From Anisodus tanguticus (Eukaryota > Streptophyta > Magnoliopsida > Solanales > Solanaceae), in assembly GCA_034509755.1 (NCBI GenBank), contig CM067550.1, forward strand, positions 4,643,001 to 4,707,000: DNA of 64,000 bases, given 5' to 3'. This document shows positions 24,151 through 35,805 of this stretch, in pieces. The notes under the pieces are model-generated. The model was not told where the DNA came from, did no database searches, and saw nothing but the letters and a program-made list of their open reading frames with translations. The position numbers were made by a program, and so were the translations under genes. How positions within the stretch are numbered: the stretch's first letter is position 1; each line of letters starts with the position of its first letter.

Positions 24151-25762
24151 CATCGTATGGAAACCCGTGCACAACACATGATTTTCAAACCCAAAGTCCA
24201 TTTTAACCTATCCACACAAACCATCTCCCCAATTTCCAAAAGCCTAAAATTAGCCAAACAAGACCCCAATTGGAATGCGGCCATGTGTGAGAAATTTAAT
24301 GCTTCAACGAATAACACACTTGGGATTTGGTTCCTAGATCGGAGGGGGTGAATGTGATCCGATGCATGTGGATTTTTCATCACAAATACAGAGACAATGG
24401 TGATTTAGAGAGATATAAGGCGAGACTTGTGGCTAATGGCACAAATCAGCATGAGGGTATTGATTGTGTGAGACGTTCAGTTCGATTGTTAAATCGGCTA
24501 CTATTCGCACAATTTTGAGTATTAATATGGGTAAGCATTGGCCAATTCATCAGTTTGATGTGAAAAATGTGTTTCTACATGGGAATCTGAAAGAAACTGT
24601 TTATATGCACCAACCGCCTGGTTTGTCAATCCAGCAACCCCTCAATATGTATGTCATCTTCGTAAGTCACTTTATGGTTTGAAAAAGGCCCCTCGAACGT
24701 GGTATGATCGCTTTGCACAATACATTATGCAAATTGGGTTCGTACGCAGCAAGTGTGATAATTTTTATTTATTTTTCATCGGGGTAGTAGCATTGCTTAT
24801 TTATTTTATACGTGGATGATATTGTGCTTACTACCTCATCCGATTTGTTGATAAATGAGATCATTGCACTGCTTAAAATCGAATTTGCTATGACTGACTT
24901 TGGAAAGTTGAGCTATTTTTTGGAGATATTAGTGACTCGTTCTGTAGATACTATATTTTTGTGTTTGCGCAAGTATGCAGAAGAGATAGTGTACAGGGCT
25001 AAAATGGCGAGCTGCAAGATCATGTCCACTCCGGTTGACTCTAAATCAAAGCTTAGTGATGTTGATGGTGATCCAGTGTCCAATCCTAGTCTCTACATGA
25101 GCCTGACATGTGCATTATAGTATCTTACTTTCACCAGGCTTGACATTTCTTATGCCGTTCAGCAGGTGTGCTTATTCATGCATGCCCCCAGAGAGCCTCA
25201 TTTTACTGCCCTTAAGCGTATCATTCGATACGTTAGGGGCACACTTGATTATGGATTACACTTATACCCATCAGCACCGACGAGATTGTTATCATATACG
25301 AATGTTGATTGGGCAGGCTGTCCGGACACGCGACGCTCCACCTCCGGCTACTGTGTGTTTGTAGGGGATAACCTCATTTCATGGTCTACCAAGAGGCAAG
25401 CCACCTTATCCCGTTCGAGTGGACAAGCAGAGTATAAAGGTGTTGCAAATGTTGTTGCTGAGATCTGTTGGCTTCGAAACCTTCTTTTGGAGCTTCAATG
25501 TCCCTTGCGTAAGGCGTCTTAGGTTTACTGTGATAACATATCCGCCATATATTTATCTCATAATCCGGACCAGCTTCAGCGAACCAAGCACATTGAGATA
25601 GATATACATTTTGTTCGTGAGAAGGTTGCTCTCGGTCATGTTAGGGTGTTGCATGTGCCTTCTTCGTATCAGTATGCGGATATATTCACGAAAGGTCTTC
25701 CTAGACAGCTATTCCTCGACTTCAGATCCAGTCTTAGTGTCTGGCCTCCTCCCGCTCCGACT
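24151..25762 (+). pseudogene. copia reverse transcriptase and RNase H, broken
   Basis: RT blocks in order: WNAAMCEKFNASTNNTLGIW near 24270-24330, DLERYKARLVANGTNQHEGID near 24400-24465, HQFDVKNVFLHGNLKETVYM near 24550-24610, LYGLKKAPRTWYDRFAQY near 24670-24720, and the catalytic YVDDIVLTTSSD near 24810-24845, whose Asp pair is kept. FAMTDFGKLSYFLEI near 24885-24930 ends RT. RNase H follows with DWAGCPDTRRSTSGYCVFVG, SWSTKRQATLSRSSGQAEYK and a C-terminal block at about 25305-25525. At least five shifts or stops. The element cannot encode a working polymerase. Confidence 0.88.
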
Positions 25763-25769
25763 GAGGGGG
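25763..25769 (+). other. polypurine tract
   Basis: GAGGGGG immediately precedes the 3' LTR TGTATTAACG. Confidence 0.8.
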
Positions 25770-25945
25770 TGTATTAACGTGTATAACGTGTACAACTAAA
25801 TATAATCCATATATTTAGTAATATTTAGTGTTGTATAATTATGTCAGATATACGATCCCGATTGTATTAGGATTCCACATTGTACACACTATATATATTT
25901 ATATTAAAGAGAAAGACTCTCAAAGGAAGATTAATACAATCTTAC
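25770..25945 (+). repeat. 3' LTR of copia element
   Basis: 176 bp, TGTATTAACG...ATACAATCTTACA, the partner of 21488-21662. Confidence 0.9.
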
Positions 25946-26919
25946 ATTATTGTTCAAGCAATTGGTAATATGAAAGTCACGGTAAGTCACGTTTCTTTTA
26001 TTATCTGTTGAATTCATTTCTTTGATCTACAAGTGATAACACATTCTGAAGAATTACTGCTTTTAAACTATCAACTCAATAGTAATCGATAATTCGTCAC
26101 ATAAAGTTACCTTGCAGGTAATTACAAATGACTCTTAAATATTTATAATGACACATTACAACACTAGTATGTTTGCATGATATGGATAAAAATGGAAATC
26201 ATATGAATTATGTGGTCACAGTCACTTACACAATTGAAAAATAGACACAAATGAAATATGTTCACAATTTATGTGGCTTTTAAAGGTAAATATAAGACTG
26301 ACATTTATGTGACATTGAATCATGATTATTGATTACATGATGCATATATGTTAACTGTAACTGCAGGAACTTATCGTGATTACATAACTCCCTAATGCAT
26401 ATTTAGTTTTGTGCTATTTTTATTTGCAATCTGATACATTCTGATTTATTATGATATAAACCTTAAAGCCACGTGTTTATATTAGTAATAATAGAATTTG
26501 TATATGGTAGTTAAAACATTTATAAGCCACCATTTAAATTGTGTATTTGGCTATATTTCAAAAGTCTTATTTATGCATATAATCAAGAAATGATAATATT
26601 TACAAAGGCTCGATGGTGAGTCCTAGTACACTTTAGCCTATACCATTGGTAGAGGGTAAGATGTGGATTCAAGTCCAATCGCACCAAGAGGATAAGACAT
26701 CGGGTTAAACGTCTCGGTGCACCATGATAATAAAATATTGGGTTTAAGTCCTGATGCATTATATTGATAATATAATGATGATTAAGGAAAATAATGTATT
26801 TTTGATGAAAAATCATATAGTCCATCTCATTTGATGTGCTCCATTCCGTGAGTGAATGTGGTAGCAGTGCTCCATTCCATGACGTGAGTGCGCACGATCA
26901 ACATTGTAACTTTTGTTTT
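25946..26919. other. AT-rich spacer, no gene recognised
   Basis: No ORF with family resemblance. A stretch near 26618-26670 has pieces resembling A and B boxes of a Pol III gene, but they are far too close together for a tRNA. Confidence 0.55.
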
Positions 26920-29900
26920 AAAAAGTAGCAGTCGTAAAAAGAAAGGAGTTTGTCTTTAGTCACTTGTCACTTGTCACTTGGTAGCTAAAATTGCACTTAA
27001 TTTTTATGGTTGTTAATATTATAGTGGAATTTGCAACTTGGTCATTAAGTTTCTCAGTTTCAACTAACTTCAATTTTCAATTGTAGTGTTCACATATTCA
27101 ACTTATTGCTAACCAATGAACTATTTCAGTTTAATTTAACGGTAACAGATCATACCCAATTGCTAGCTAGCTCGTCATTGAACCTAGTTACAATTTCACA
27201 ACTATGCTTATATTTGCTGTGCGAGATTGAAATTCGATAAAACATATATATGTCAGAATTACTTCTCTTAATACCCTTCCTAGAAGGTGATTTAGAAGAT
27301 TGAGTGCTCTTTAGGTGTATTTATGTTTGTTTGTTAATGCTAATTTACTTGGTTATCGAATAATATATATATGTCAGAAATTAATTTGTGTGGAAATCTG
27401 AACCGGAGTCCAGTATTTGAAGCTTATGGATTATAGATTCTAATCATTTTAAGTTATTGGGTTCTAATTTAATAATTTGTACATATTCCATGAATTTTTG
27501 AGATAAATACAAAATTTGAACTAAAACAACTGTGTTTGGTTGAACCTGTAGTCAACACTCTCCCCGCCCCTAGCGGAAATCCTTCAAACCGTTCCTGTAA
27601 GCTTTAAAATGATATGATCACATACTTTATGTTATATCAAAGAAACATATGTTGTGTATTTAAATCACCGCCACCCGCTAAAAAAATCACTTGCTTGGCT
27701 CGTAAAAAAGAGAATCAACTGGCAAGTGAGGGGAGGATTAAATAAATAATTAAGTGAATAAAATGTATTCTTTTTAATAATTTAATTTTTTAGATGAGAT
27801 GATCACACATTTAATTAATTTTCAACTAGAGAATAGGATGAGTCCAAAAGAAATTTTTGACTGATATAATCTTTCACAAAGGTCAATAGCTGATGTCACC
27901 AGCCCTAACTTCTTCATCTATTTGAATGCTGGGGTTTTCAGATGTTCGGGTACGCTAGAGGTGACGAAGGAACACTAGTTCTATTGACCCTTAACACACA
28001 TTCTTCCTAGCAACCGAACTGATGTTAAAGAACCCGACCGAGGACCTTCTCCGTGCATCTTTTTTCTTCCTAAGAGAAAAGGCCAATGTTCGAAAATATT
28101 TTTTTAAAAATGTTTTCTTCACTAGAATACAAAATTAGCATGAGATGAAAGAATTGTTTTTCTTCACTGCTAACTATATATAGTTAGAAACCCAACAGTC
28201 TAAGATCCAAGTTCAGATAGCGGCAAATCGATTTACATGACGAAATGTTCAGCCTAATTCTGTCAGCTATACAGAGGTAGCGGATATTGAACCCGTTATC
28301 ACGGCTAGAGGCAGCAAATATATACAATCAAATCTTTCTATAACAGTGTCATTTTGAGCTGTTATAATTTAAATGTTGTTATAGAGAACATATAATACAG
28401 TGACAAAATAACTGAAATTCCGAAAAAACTTAACTGTTATAATAAAATATTATTATAAATGATTACTGTTATAGATAGGTCGCTTACTGTAATATGTTGT
28501 TTATATAGAATTACATCCTTTTTATGTGAACACTTAATTTGACCTTTTTGTTCTGTCAAAGGATGGCATGCTAATTTTGGAAAGTACATTCAGTTTGTTC
28601 GTTGACTGACGATATTATGGGGTTAAAAGGTTCAATTTGATTTTCCATTTGTCACCATTAAGTATAGTGCGTAGTTAGGTCGTAGCAGACTATATACTTT
28701 TAGACTTTTCAGCGTAATAGTCAATTTTGTGTATGCCTCATTGGATACGTCTAAAGCCTCAAAACAATTTTTGACAGAAATAACATTAAAAATAGTTGTC
28801 ACCCAGGCAGTGGTTAGGCTTTACTCGCTGCTAGCCAAGATCAAAGAGAAATTACGATGATTAATTACTTAAAATAAGATTTAGTGAAGTAAAAAGATTA
28901 AGAATTATTTTGGTAATCCATATTGAATTGGAATCCAGTATTCATAATTGTACATTATGATTTCAACAAAAAATGAGATCTGATTAATCTCATGACTCTT
29001 GAAACAGTCTCCAAAAATTAATGTCTTTATCACTTTGAAATAGTCTATTATACTTTTTACTTATGCAAGTTCTCAGAAAATTAAGGTGGATATCTTCTTA
29101 TAGTATACCCTAGTTAAACCATTACTCTTTATCGGATCATACTGTAATAGTTTATGTACTGATCAAAATCATGAGCTTCATAAAATGTCACATTATTTCA
29201 TATATATGCTACCTAATCTTGTTGACGAGGTTAACGAAATTTTCACAATGACTTCCCTTTTGTTTAAGTATTAGTTAGTGATATAAATGCCTTATATTGA
29301 GCATTAATTAGATAACAATATTGTGAATTAACTGTGTGGCTATCGGTTTTGTTAATACCATTTCAAAGCTTAGTTAGCACGTATTGACATTCTGAAACTA
29401 CATCTAATCAAACTGTTGAACTCGTCGTTCGAGAATTATTACTCAATCTTTATCTTAGGCATGCAGTAAACTATTTCTTGCAAAACTTGTTATGTAATCA
29501 AAATTAAGAGCGACATGGACACAAAGGATTTATATAGCTTACCCAAATTAGTTGGGACTGAGACATACTTAGTTGTTTTGTACCTTATACAACTCAGACA
29601 TGGATTCAAAATTTAAACTTTATGCGTTTGAGAGTTCGTGATTCTACCATCACTCATTTGATTTGTTAAGTTCAAAATCAATTATTTGGAATTCGAAATA
29701 AAGCTACTGAATTCGGCTAAACGTAGTTGCTACACTCTCCCAACTTTACGTGGAGGTACATTAGATTTTTTACCATATTTACTCTTGAAGTGGTCAACAA
29801 ATACAAAAATAGCTCTTTGATAACCTTCCCTGAATTTATATCAGGTCGGTCTATTCTATAAAATTTATTTTTACTATTTTACATAAATAAAAAAACAGAT

Positions 29901-31003
29901 GCTATGGGCAGCTTAAGTCCACGTTTTTAAGTACGTAATGCTAGTGAAATACAGTCACTAGAGTGACACTTTCTTACTTGATAAGAAAGTTGAATATATC
30001 AACTTATATTTTTATAAAGGCGCTAGGTAAAATGCTGCTAAGCTTTCACAACTACTGCTCTATACTTTATGTACATTTTAGTTTATCGATGTGGTGACTC
30101 CAAAATTTTACGTACTAAAAAAAATACACATTCTAAGTGAATTATTCCTAATATAAAAAAAAGAAGAAGATTGGTTGCTCAACCGGTGTCCAGTATTTGT
30201 TTTGTGAGACTAATCCGAATGCGCATAAGGCACAAGAGAGGGAAAAACACTCACTGCTAGGATTTTTTTATTTCAATGCTCGAACCCCAGTATAAAATGA
30301 TCTTATCCATCTCACCACAATAATATATCAAAACTAGCTTACCCATATTCTATTTGGAAGAAAAAATAAGAGATCAATGAATAGAATCTTATAGTAATTA
30401 CTATACCATTTTGAAGAAAAAATCTCTCTTTACATTGTCATATTGATACCTTAACAGAATAAACTTGATTTCACCTGTATTAAAGTGACCTCGTCCATAT
30501 ATGGAAGAGTCTTCGAGGGCAGGTAATATGGCTGATTCAGCGACCTCATTTGTTTCCTGTTTTGCCAGGAACCTGATCTTGTAGACTTTTTGGACTCATT
30601 TTAGCAACAACTTTATGGTATGGTGATATCCGAGTTAGCATGCGCACATCGATTATCTACTGAGTACCTGCTACCAATATAAATATTGAGTAATTCAATC
30701 CACCAAAGCATTTTAGCAACAGATTCTCAAGCACAAACTTACACCAAATAAAAAGATTTGAAGAACTAAATGAATCAATTCAGCATCTCATAATAATATG
30801 GCGAATGAGGGGTTCAAAGAATATGAACACTTGAAATCCTTTGTTCCTTGTCAAATTAAGTTACTGTATAAAATGAACCAGAGCATGTACTTCGTCTAGG
30901 CAAGTTCTTGGGCACATCCACAACCAGAACTAAAGAGACTTAGCTCGAAACTAATCTACTGCATACATAGTTGTACAATATTTGATTTAGCCGTACGTGT
31001 ACA
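26920..31003. repeat. segmental duplication copy A
   Basis: Diverged but collinear with copy C. AAAAAGTAGCAGTCGTAAAA at about 26920 matches about 41387; CAAACCGTT...GTAAGCTTTAAAAT at 27588 matches 41809; the ...CACATCCACAACC... tract at 30910 matches 33725 and 51658. The right part (28250-31003) also matches copy B (31020-33800). No gene is recognised; the EAF6 exons adjoining copy C are absent because A stops just short of them. It contains an old SINE-like unit at 30170-30320. Confidence 0.8.
30170..30320 (-). mobile_element. old tRNA-related SINE (copy in A)
   Basis: GGTTGCTCAACCGGTGTCCA through GCGCATAAGGC to ATGCTCGAACCCCAG and CCATCTCACCA. The minus strand carries a B-box-like GGGTTCGAGC. 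The same unit is at 33001-33155 and, more decayed, 50131-50292, so it predates the duplications. I recall this layout as a repeated Solanaceae SINE but cannot name the family. Confidence 0.6.
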
Positions 31004-33000
31004 ACTGAATCAGAGCATGTATTTCGTCAGCTATACAGAGGCAGCGGATATTAAACCCGTTATCATGGCTAGAGGTGGCAAATATATTCAATCAAACCTT
31101 TTTATAACAGTTTCATTTCTCGGGATATCGTTTAATTAGTTGTTACAGCGAATGTTGTTATTGGAACATATAATCACAACAAATGCAGTTCCAACGAAAA
31201 ACTTAGTCGTGAAATATTATTAAAGAGGATGCCTGTTATGAAATGGTCGCTACTTCATGTAATAGGTTGTTTATATAAGATTGTATCCTATGCAAACATT
31301 TAATTTGACCATTTTGTGCTGTCAAAGGTTGTCATGCTAATTTTGGAAAGTATCTTCAGTTTGTTCATTAAACTGACGATATTTTGGGGGTTAAAAAGTT
31401 CAATTTGATTTCCCATTTGTCGCCATTAACTGTCTGTACGCGGTGTGCAATTTAAGTGCACGTAATTAGGTCGTAGAAGACTATGTATATACTTACTTTG
31501 AGCGTGATGTTGTATGTTGCAAATTTTTCGCAACATTGGAAACTGATTGTTTCCTCCAATACACACCCTCATCTCACCCCCATAGCAACAATTCCCACAC
31601 CCCTACCCCCACCTCCACCCACCCGTATAATGTTTAAATATACTATATGGTAATGGTTTTGGATAAATTTTTCTGCTAACTAACTAAACATCAAAAAATA
31701 AAAATAAAATCATTTATTTTCAAGAAAAACATTTTTCGTGAAAAAACATTTTCCTTCGTACCAAACACATAAGAAAATGCAAAAACAAAGAACATTATTT
31801 CCATACTATAAATTATGGTTTCAACAATCTAATTAGATAAGAGTAATCTCATGACTCATGAAACAGTCTCCAAAATTTATATCTTAATCACTTTGAAATA
31901 ATCTATCTTAAGTAGAGTATTGACTTATGTATACACGTTCTCAAAGTCAGAAAATTAAGGGGGATATCTTCTTAGATCTTAGTATATCCTAGTTAAACCA
32001 TTACTCTTTATAGGATCATACTGTAATAATATATATACTTATGAAAAGGAGCTAGCTTCATAAAATGTCACATTATTTCATATATATGCTACCTAATCTT
32101 GTTGACGAGATTAACAGATTTTTTACAATGACTTATAATAATCATAAATTAGATAACAACATTGTAAACTATTTGTGTGGTTATCGGTTTTGTTAATACC
32201 ATTTCAAAGCTTAGTTAGCACGTTTTGACATTCTGAAACTACATCTAATCAAACTGTGTTGAACTTGTCGATCCTGCGAGAATTATTATGTTTAATCTTA
32301 GGCTGCAGTACACAATTTCTTGCAAGAAAAATGTTACGTTACAAAGTGATGGAAGAACGACATGAACATTAAGGATTCATATACTCGGCCCCACTTGTTG
32401 GGACAGAGGCACACATAATTATTATATCTTATGATTCAGGAACATATTTAGAATTTGGACTTTATGAGATCAGGCTCGGGATTCTACCACCACTCATTTA
32501 ATTTACTGCATTCAAAATTAATTAATTTAAAGTTAGGACCAGTTAAAGCTACGATGAATCCAATAGTTACACTCTACATCGTCCCTGCCTTACATGGAGG
32601 TACATTAGTACTGATGACTTATCTGAAATAGATATTTACCTTATCTACTCTTGAAGTGGTCATTTATAAAAAGGCATATATATATATATATGGACAGCTT
32701 AAAGCTTTGTTGTTAAGTAATGCCAATGAAATAGTCACTAGAGTGAAACTTCTTTACCAGTTACCTGATAGTAAGAAAGTTGAATAAATCAACTTATATT
32801 TTAAAAAGGCACTAGGTGAAATCTTACTAAGCTCTCAGAATAAAAATTATTTACATCTAGTTTATCAATGTGGTGACTCCAAAATTTTACTAATCCAGCA
32901 AGTTCAACTATGCGATTGAATGGTTCGGCGCTGAATTATTCAATGTGCAGACCCATTCTAAGTGAATTACTCCAAATAATATCAAAACCTTTTCTCGTTT

Positions 33001-33155
33001 CTCACCCGACAGCCAGTATTGTTTTGGGCTCCGACTAATCCTAATGCGCATAAGGCCCAATAAAGGAAAAAGCGCTATTGGCTAGGATTTTTTTTTTTCA
33101 ATGCTCGAACCCGAGATCTGACTAAGTATGAATGATCATATCCATCATCCCACAA
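33001..33155 (-). mobile_element. old tRNA-related SINE (copy in B)
   Basis: The best preserved of three paralogous units: CAGTATTGTTTTGGGCTCCG, GCGCATAAGGCCCAATAAAG, then CTCGAACCCGAGATC (B box GGGTTCGAG on the minus strand). Confidence 0.6.
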
Positions 33156-33878
33156 CTCGTGGTCGTAATATATCAAAACTCGCTTACCCTTGTTCTATTT
33201 GGAAGAAAAAAAGAAGGGATCAATGCTTAGAATCTAATATAATTACCATTTTGAAGACAAATTAATCTCTTTACATTATCATATACATTGATATCTTAAC
33301 AGAGTAAACTTGATTTCACCTGCTTTAAAGCGACCTCATCCATATATGGAAGTCTTCGAGGGCGGTAATTTGGCTGATTCAATGACCTCATTTGTTTCCT
33401 CTTTTGCCAGGAACCTGATCTGATAGACTTTTCGGACTCATTTTACCAACAAATTTTGTAACGGTGATATCCGAGCTAATATCTATACAAGTATCGGGTA
33501 ACTTAATCCACCAAGGTATTCTAGCAACATATTCTCAGGCACAAACTAGCACCAAATAAAAAGATTTGAAAAACAATGAATCAATCCAACATCTCATAAT
33601 AATATGGTGAATGAAGAATTCAAAGACTATGAACACTTGAAATCCTTTGTTCCTTGTCAAATTCAGTTACTGTACAAAATGATGAATCAGAGCATGTATT
33701 TTGTCTAGGGAAGTTCTTGGGCACATCCACAACCACAACTAAAGATAATTTAGTGAGCTTGAAACTAATCAACTGCATACATAGTTGTATACATTTTATT
33801 TAACCGTGTGATGATACAACACTATAGTACAACAAACTACAATACAAAGTTCTAAATAAATTTAGTGATAGCTATATC

Positions 33879-34232
33879 TCAAGGATGAATCTGGATCATC
33901 GTCAAGATCAAGTTGTTTGATATCCGGAACTTCTTTCCATCTCGTGGTTTTGTTCTTCCCTTCTTCTGTTTACCCATACATTTGTAGTTGCGCGAGGTGC
34001 ACTCATAAACATCATGGAAGAAAAAGAACAAATATAAAACAGTTTCAAGTTTATTTTGAGAGAGCACAAATTTGCATCTTCCATCCAAGTATCTTAGGAA
34101 ATAATAGCTTACCTTAAACGTTGTAACAATTCCAATAAATGCAAGATATCTTCATAAAAAGCAGAACGTAATGTCCGTTATTTGCAAATCCTTCGCCCTT
34201 AAATCGACCTTGCGTAGGATCTGGTCTTTCAT
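33879..34232 (-). pseudogene. duplicated last two exons of EAF6
   Basis: Decayed copies of exons 6 and 7 of the gene at 51807-58372. Exon 6 copy: 34172-34232, reading DERPDPTQGRFKGEGFANNG, with its acceptor CAG kept but its donor changed from GTATGT to TTACGT. Exon 7 copy: 33975 down, reading GKQKKGRTKPRDGKKFRISN, with the acceptor AG changed to AT and a one-base deletion that moves the Asp-rich tail out of frame (stop TGA at 33879-33881). No upstream exons are present, so this is a truncated, non-functional gene fragment. Confidence 0.9.
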
Positions 34233-34689
34233 CTGTGAAAAAAAGCAAACTAAATGATCAAAAACTTCTCCGGGAACAATGCACCATTGGTTATAACCTA
34301 TGAGGTCTATCTAAGTTTGGCTTAGCGACATTCCCCAGAAACTGACTTGACTTTGGTTCCACCCCTCCCAAAAAATATACTTGCAAAAGTTTTATATTAG
34401 GAAGGATCGATAGATCCATGTACTTGTTGGAAATTTACTAAATGTGGAATTAAGTATATCTCATTATTTATGACTCAAACAATTGGGGGCCCGCACGTAT
34501 GAAACGTCGTTTCCACACACGTGCACTCGTAGTGCCAGGTATCGCAAATTTCATCAGTGAAAGAGATATTGGTACGTATGTAACACGTTGAGACATAGAA
34601 TGATGGACGGTTATTAGCCAAATAACAAAGTATTCCACGTTGGTAAACAAAAGGAAGAAGTGTACGAAATGTAAGATGAAACGAGTCGA

Positions 34690-34802
34690 AAATCGCCGCG
34701 GAGCCGTGAAGGGCCGCGGCGCCACACCGTCGGAGCCGCGGCGCTAATTGGTTGGCCAGTCACTGGAGCCACGACGCTAATTCACAGAGCCGCGGCGCTT
34801 CG
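34690..34802. repeat. GC-rich GGAGCCGCGGCGCTAATT repeats
   Basis: Four to five imperfect copies of GGAGCCGCGGCGCTAATT in an AT-rich neighbourhood, within the candidate LTR. CpG-dense. Confidence 0.75.
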
Positions 34803-34895
34803 GAAGCAGAATGCTGCGACGGGAAGTTGAAAAGTTCTGACCTTTAGGCTAGTTTTGGAGCATTGATTCTCCATTACATGGCACATGAATTCAGC

Positions 34896-34990
34896 CATTA
34901 TTTGGCTAAATGTAGCCTCTCAATTAAGTGTCATTATTTGGCTGAATGTAACCTCTCAATTAAGTGTCATTACATGGCTATTGAAGGCCA
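34896..34990. repeat. 36 bp tandem repeat
   Basis: Unit CATTATTTGGCTRAATGTAR plus CCTCTCAATTAAGTGT, starting at 34896, 34932 and (partial) 34968. Confidence 0.85.
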
Positions 34991-35434
34991 TTAGTTGGCT
35001 AGTTGAGGGGTCTTCTCCTTACACTATACATTGAGGCCTTTGGCTCAATTGAAGAACACTACACAACACTTAGAAAATACTCCAGATTTTCTGAATTCAT
35101 CTTCTTCCTCTCTAGCAAAGTTACTATACTCAAAGTTATTCAAGAGTAACACTTGAGTTTCCTTTACTCATTTGTTAAGTTGTTGTTGTATCTTGGGAGA
35201 CTATTGCCCAACACCGTAAAAGGAGATATACGGGGCAATCTTATCTTAAAGACAGAGTGCCATCACTCGACTCAGCAAATCACCAAGCAGTTTGTTAAGT
35301 TCTTGATTTCCAGTTTTATTGTAATATTTAGTTTATCCTTTCTTACCATTGTAATAGTTACTTACTTCCCGTTCCCTACAACAATTGTATCCCAACAATT
35401 TTAAGACAAGATTTTGTTGTAAGTACTTAGAAAG

Positions 35435-35805
35435 ATGACTGGAAGAGAACAAATTGCTTCTAATTCTGCTGCTGCTGCTGTTCAAGGCAATCCCTCTACC
35501 TTTCCCGCCGCTCAAGGCACACCTAATGCCTTTCCGGTTTCTCAAGGCTCATCAAACGCCTTTACTGCTGCTCAAGGGAACGTTGTCGTTCCTCCTCCTG
35601 CTGGATTCCACCATGAACGCCCTGAAAAGTTCATAGGATCCAATTTCAAGAGATGGCAACAGAAGATGCTATTCTATCTGACTGTTATGGGAATGACACA
35701 TTTCCTAACAGAAGATCCTCAACAAGCTGGAGATGAAATGGACCATTCACCTACTGAAACGGCTGAAGGGGGCCTAAGTATCTTATCTATATCATTAATG
35801 GCATG
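35435..35805 (+). pseudogene. copia gag N-terminus
   Basis: A 123-codon frame from ATG 35435. A leader (MTGREQIASNSAAAA) is followed by four imperfect AAQGN/xxFP repeats, then HERPEKFIGSNFKRWQQKML and FYLTVMGMTHFLTEDPQQ, the conserved start of gag in a plant copia group. The reading stops at 35806, where the sequence switches to a minus-strand copia fragment, so only the gag N-terminus remains. Confidence 0.8.

Larger units (their letters stand above)
21488..25945 (+). mobile_element. Ty1/copia element with two LTRs, gag mostly deleted
   Basis: A 4,458 bp element with LTRs at 21488-21662 and 25770-25945, PBS at 21663 and a polypurine tract at 25763-25769. Internal order is short gag remnant, protease, integrase, reverse transcriptase, RNase H, all plus strand and all interrupted. 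The two LTRs differ at roughly 14 of 175 positions by eye, so the insertion is old. The bases TTATT follow the right LTR (25946-25950) and also occur at 21485-21489; if the left LTR lost its first TG, this is the 5 bp target duplication. Confidence 0.9.
31020..34405. repeat. segmental duplication copy B
   Basis: Starts with CAGCTATACAGAGGCAGCGG, matching copy A from about 28262, and continues collinearly with A to about 33800 and with C to about 34405. It therefore follows A head to tail. It extends further right than A and includes decayed copies of the last two EAF6 exons. It ends where the candidate LTR at 34425 begins. Confidence 0.82.
34425..35397 (+). repeat. candidate LTR/leader of a copia element
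   Basis: Lies between the end of duplication B and a copia gag start. It begins TGTTGGAAAT and ends GTATCCCAACA, giving TGTTGG/CCAACA terminal symmetry over 973 bp. No canonical tRNA-Met PBS follows, and no second copy is present, so the limits are uncertain. It contains a GC-rich motif repeat (34690-34802) and a 36 bp tandem repeat (34896-34990). Confidence 0.4.

Noticed and set aside
26618..26735. tRNA- or SINE-like element from TTGGTAGAGGG and GGATTCAAGTCC
   Set aside because: The two box-like words are only about 10 bp apart, far short of a tRNA, and no flanking duplication was found.
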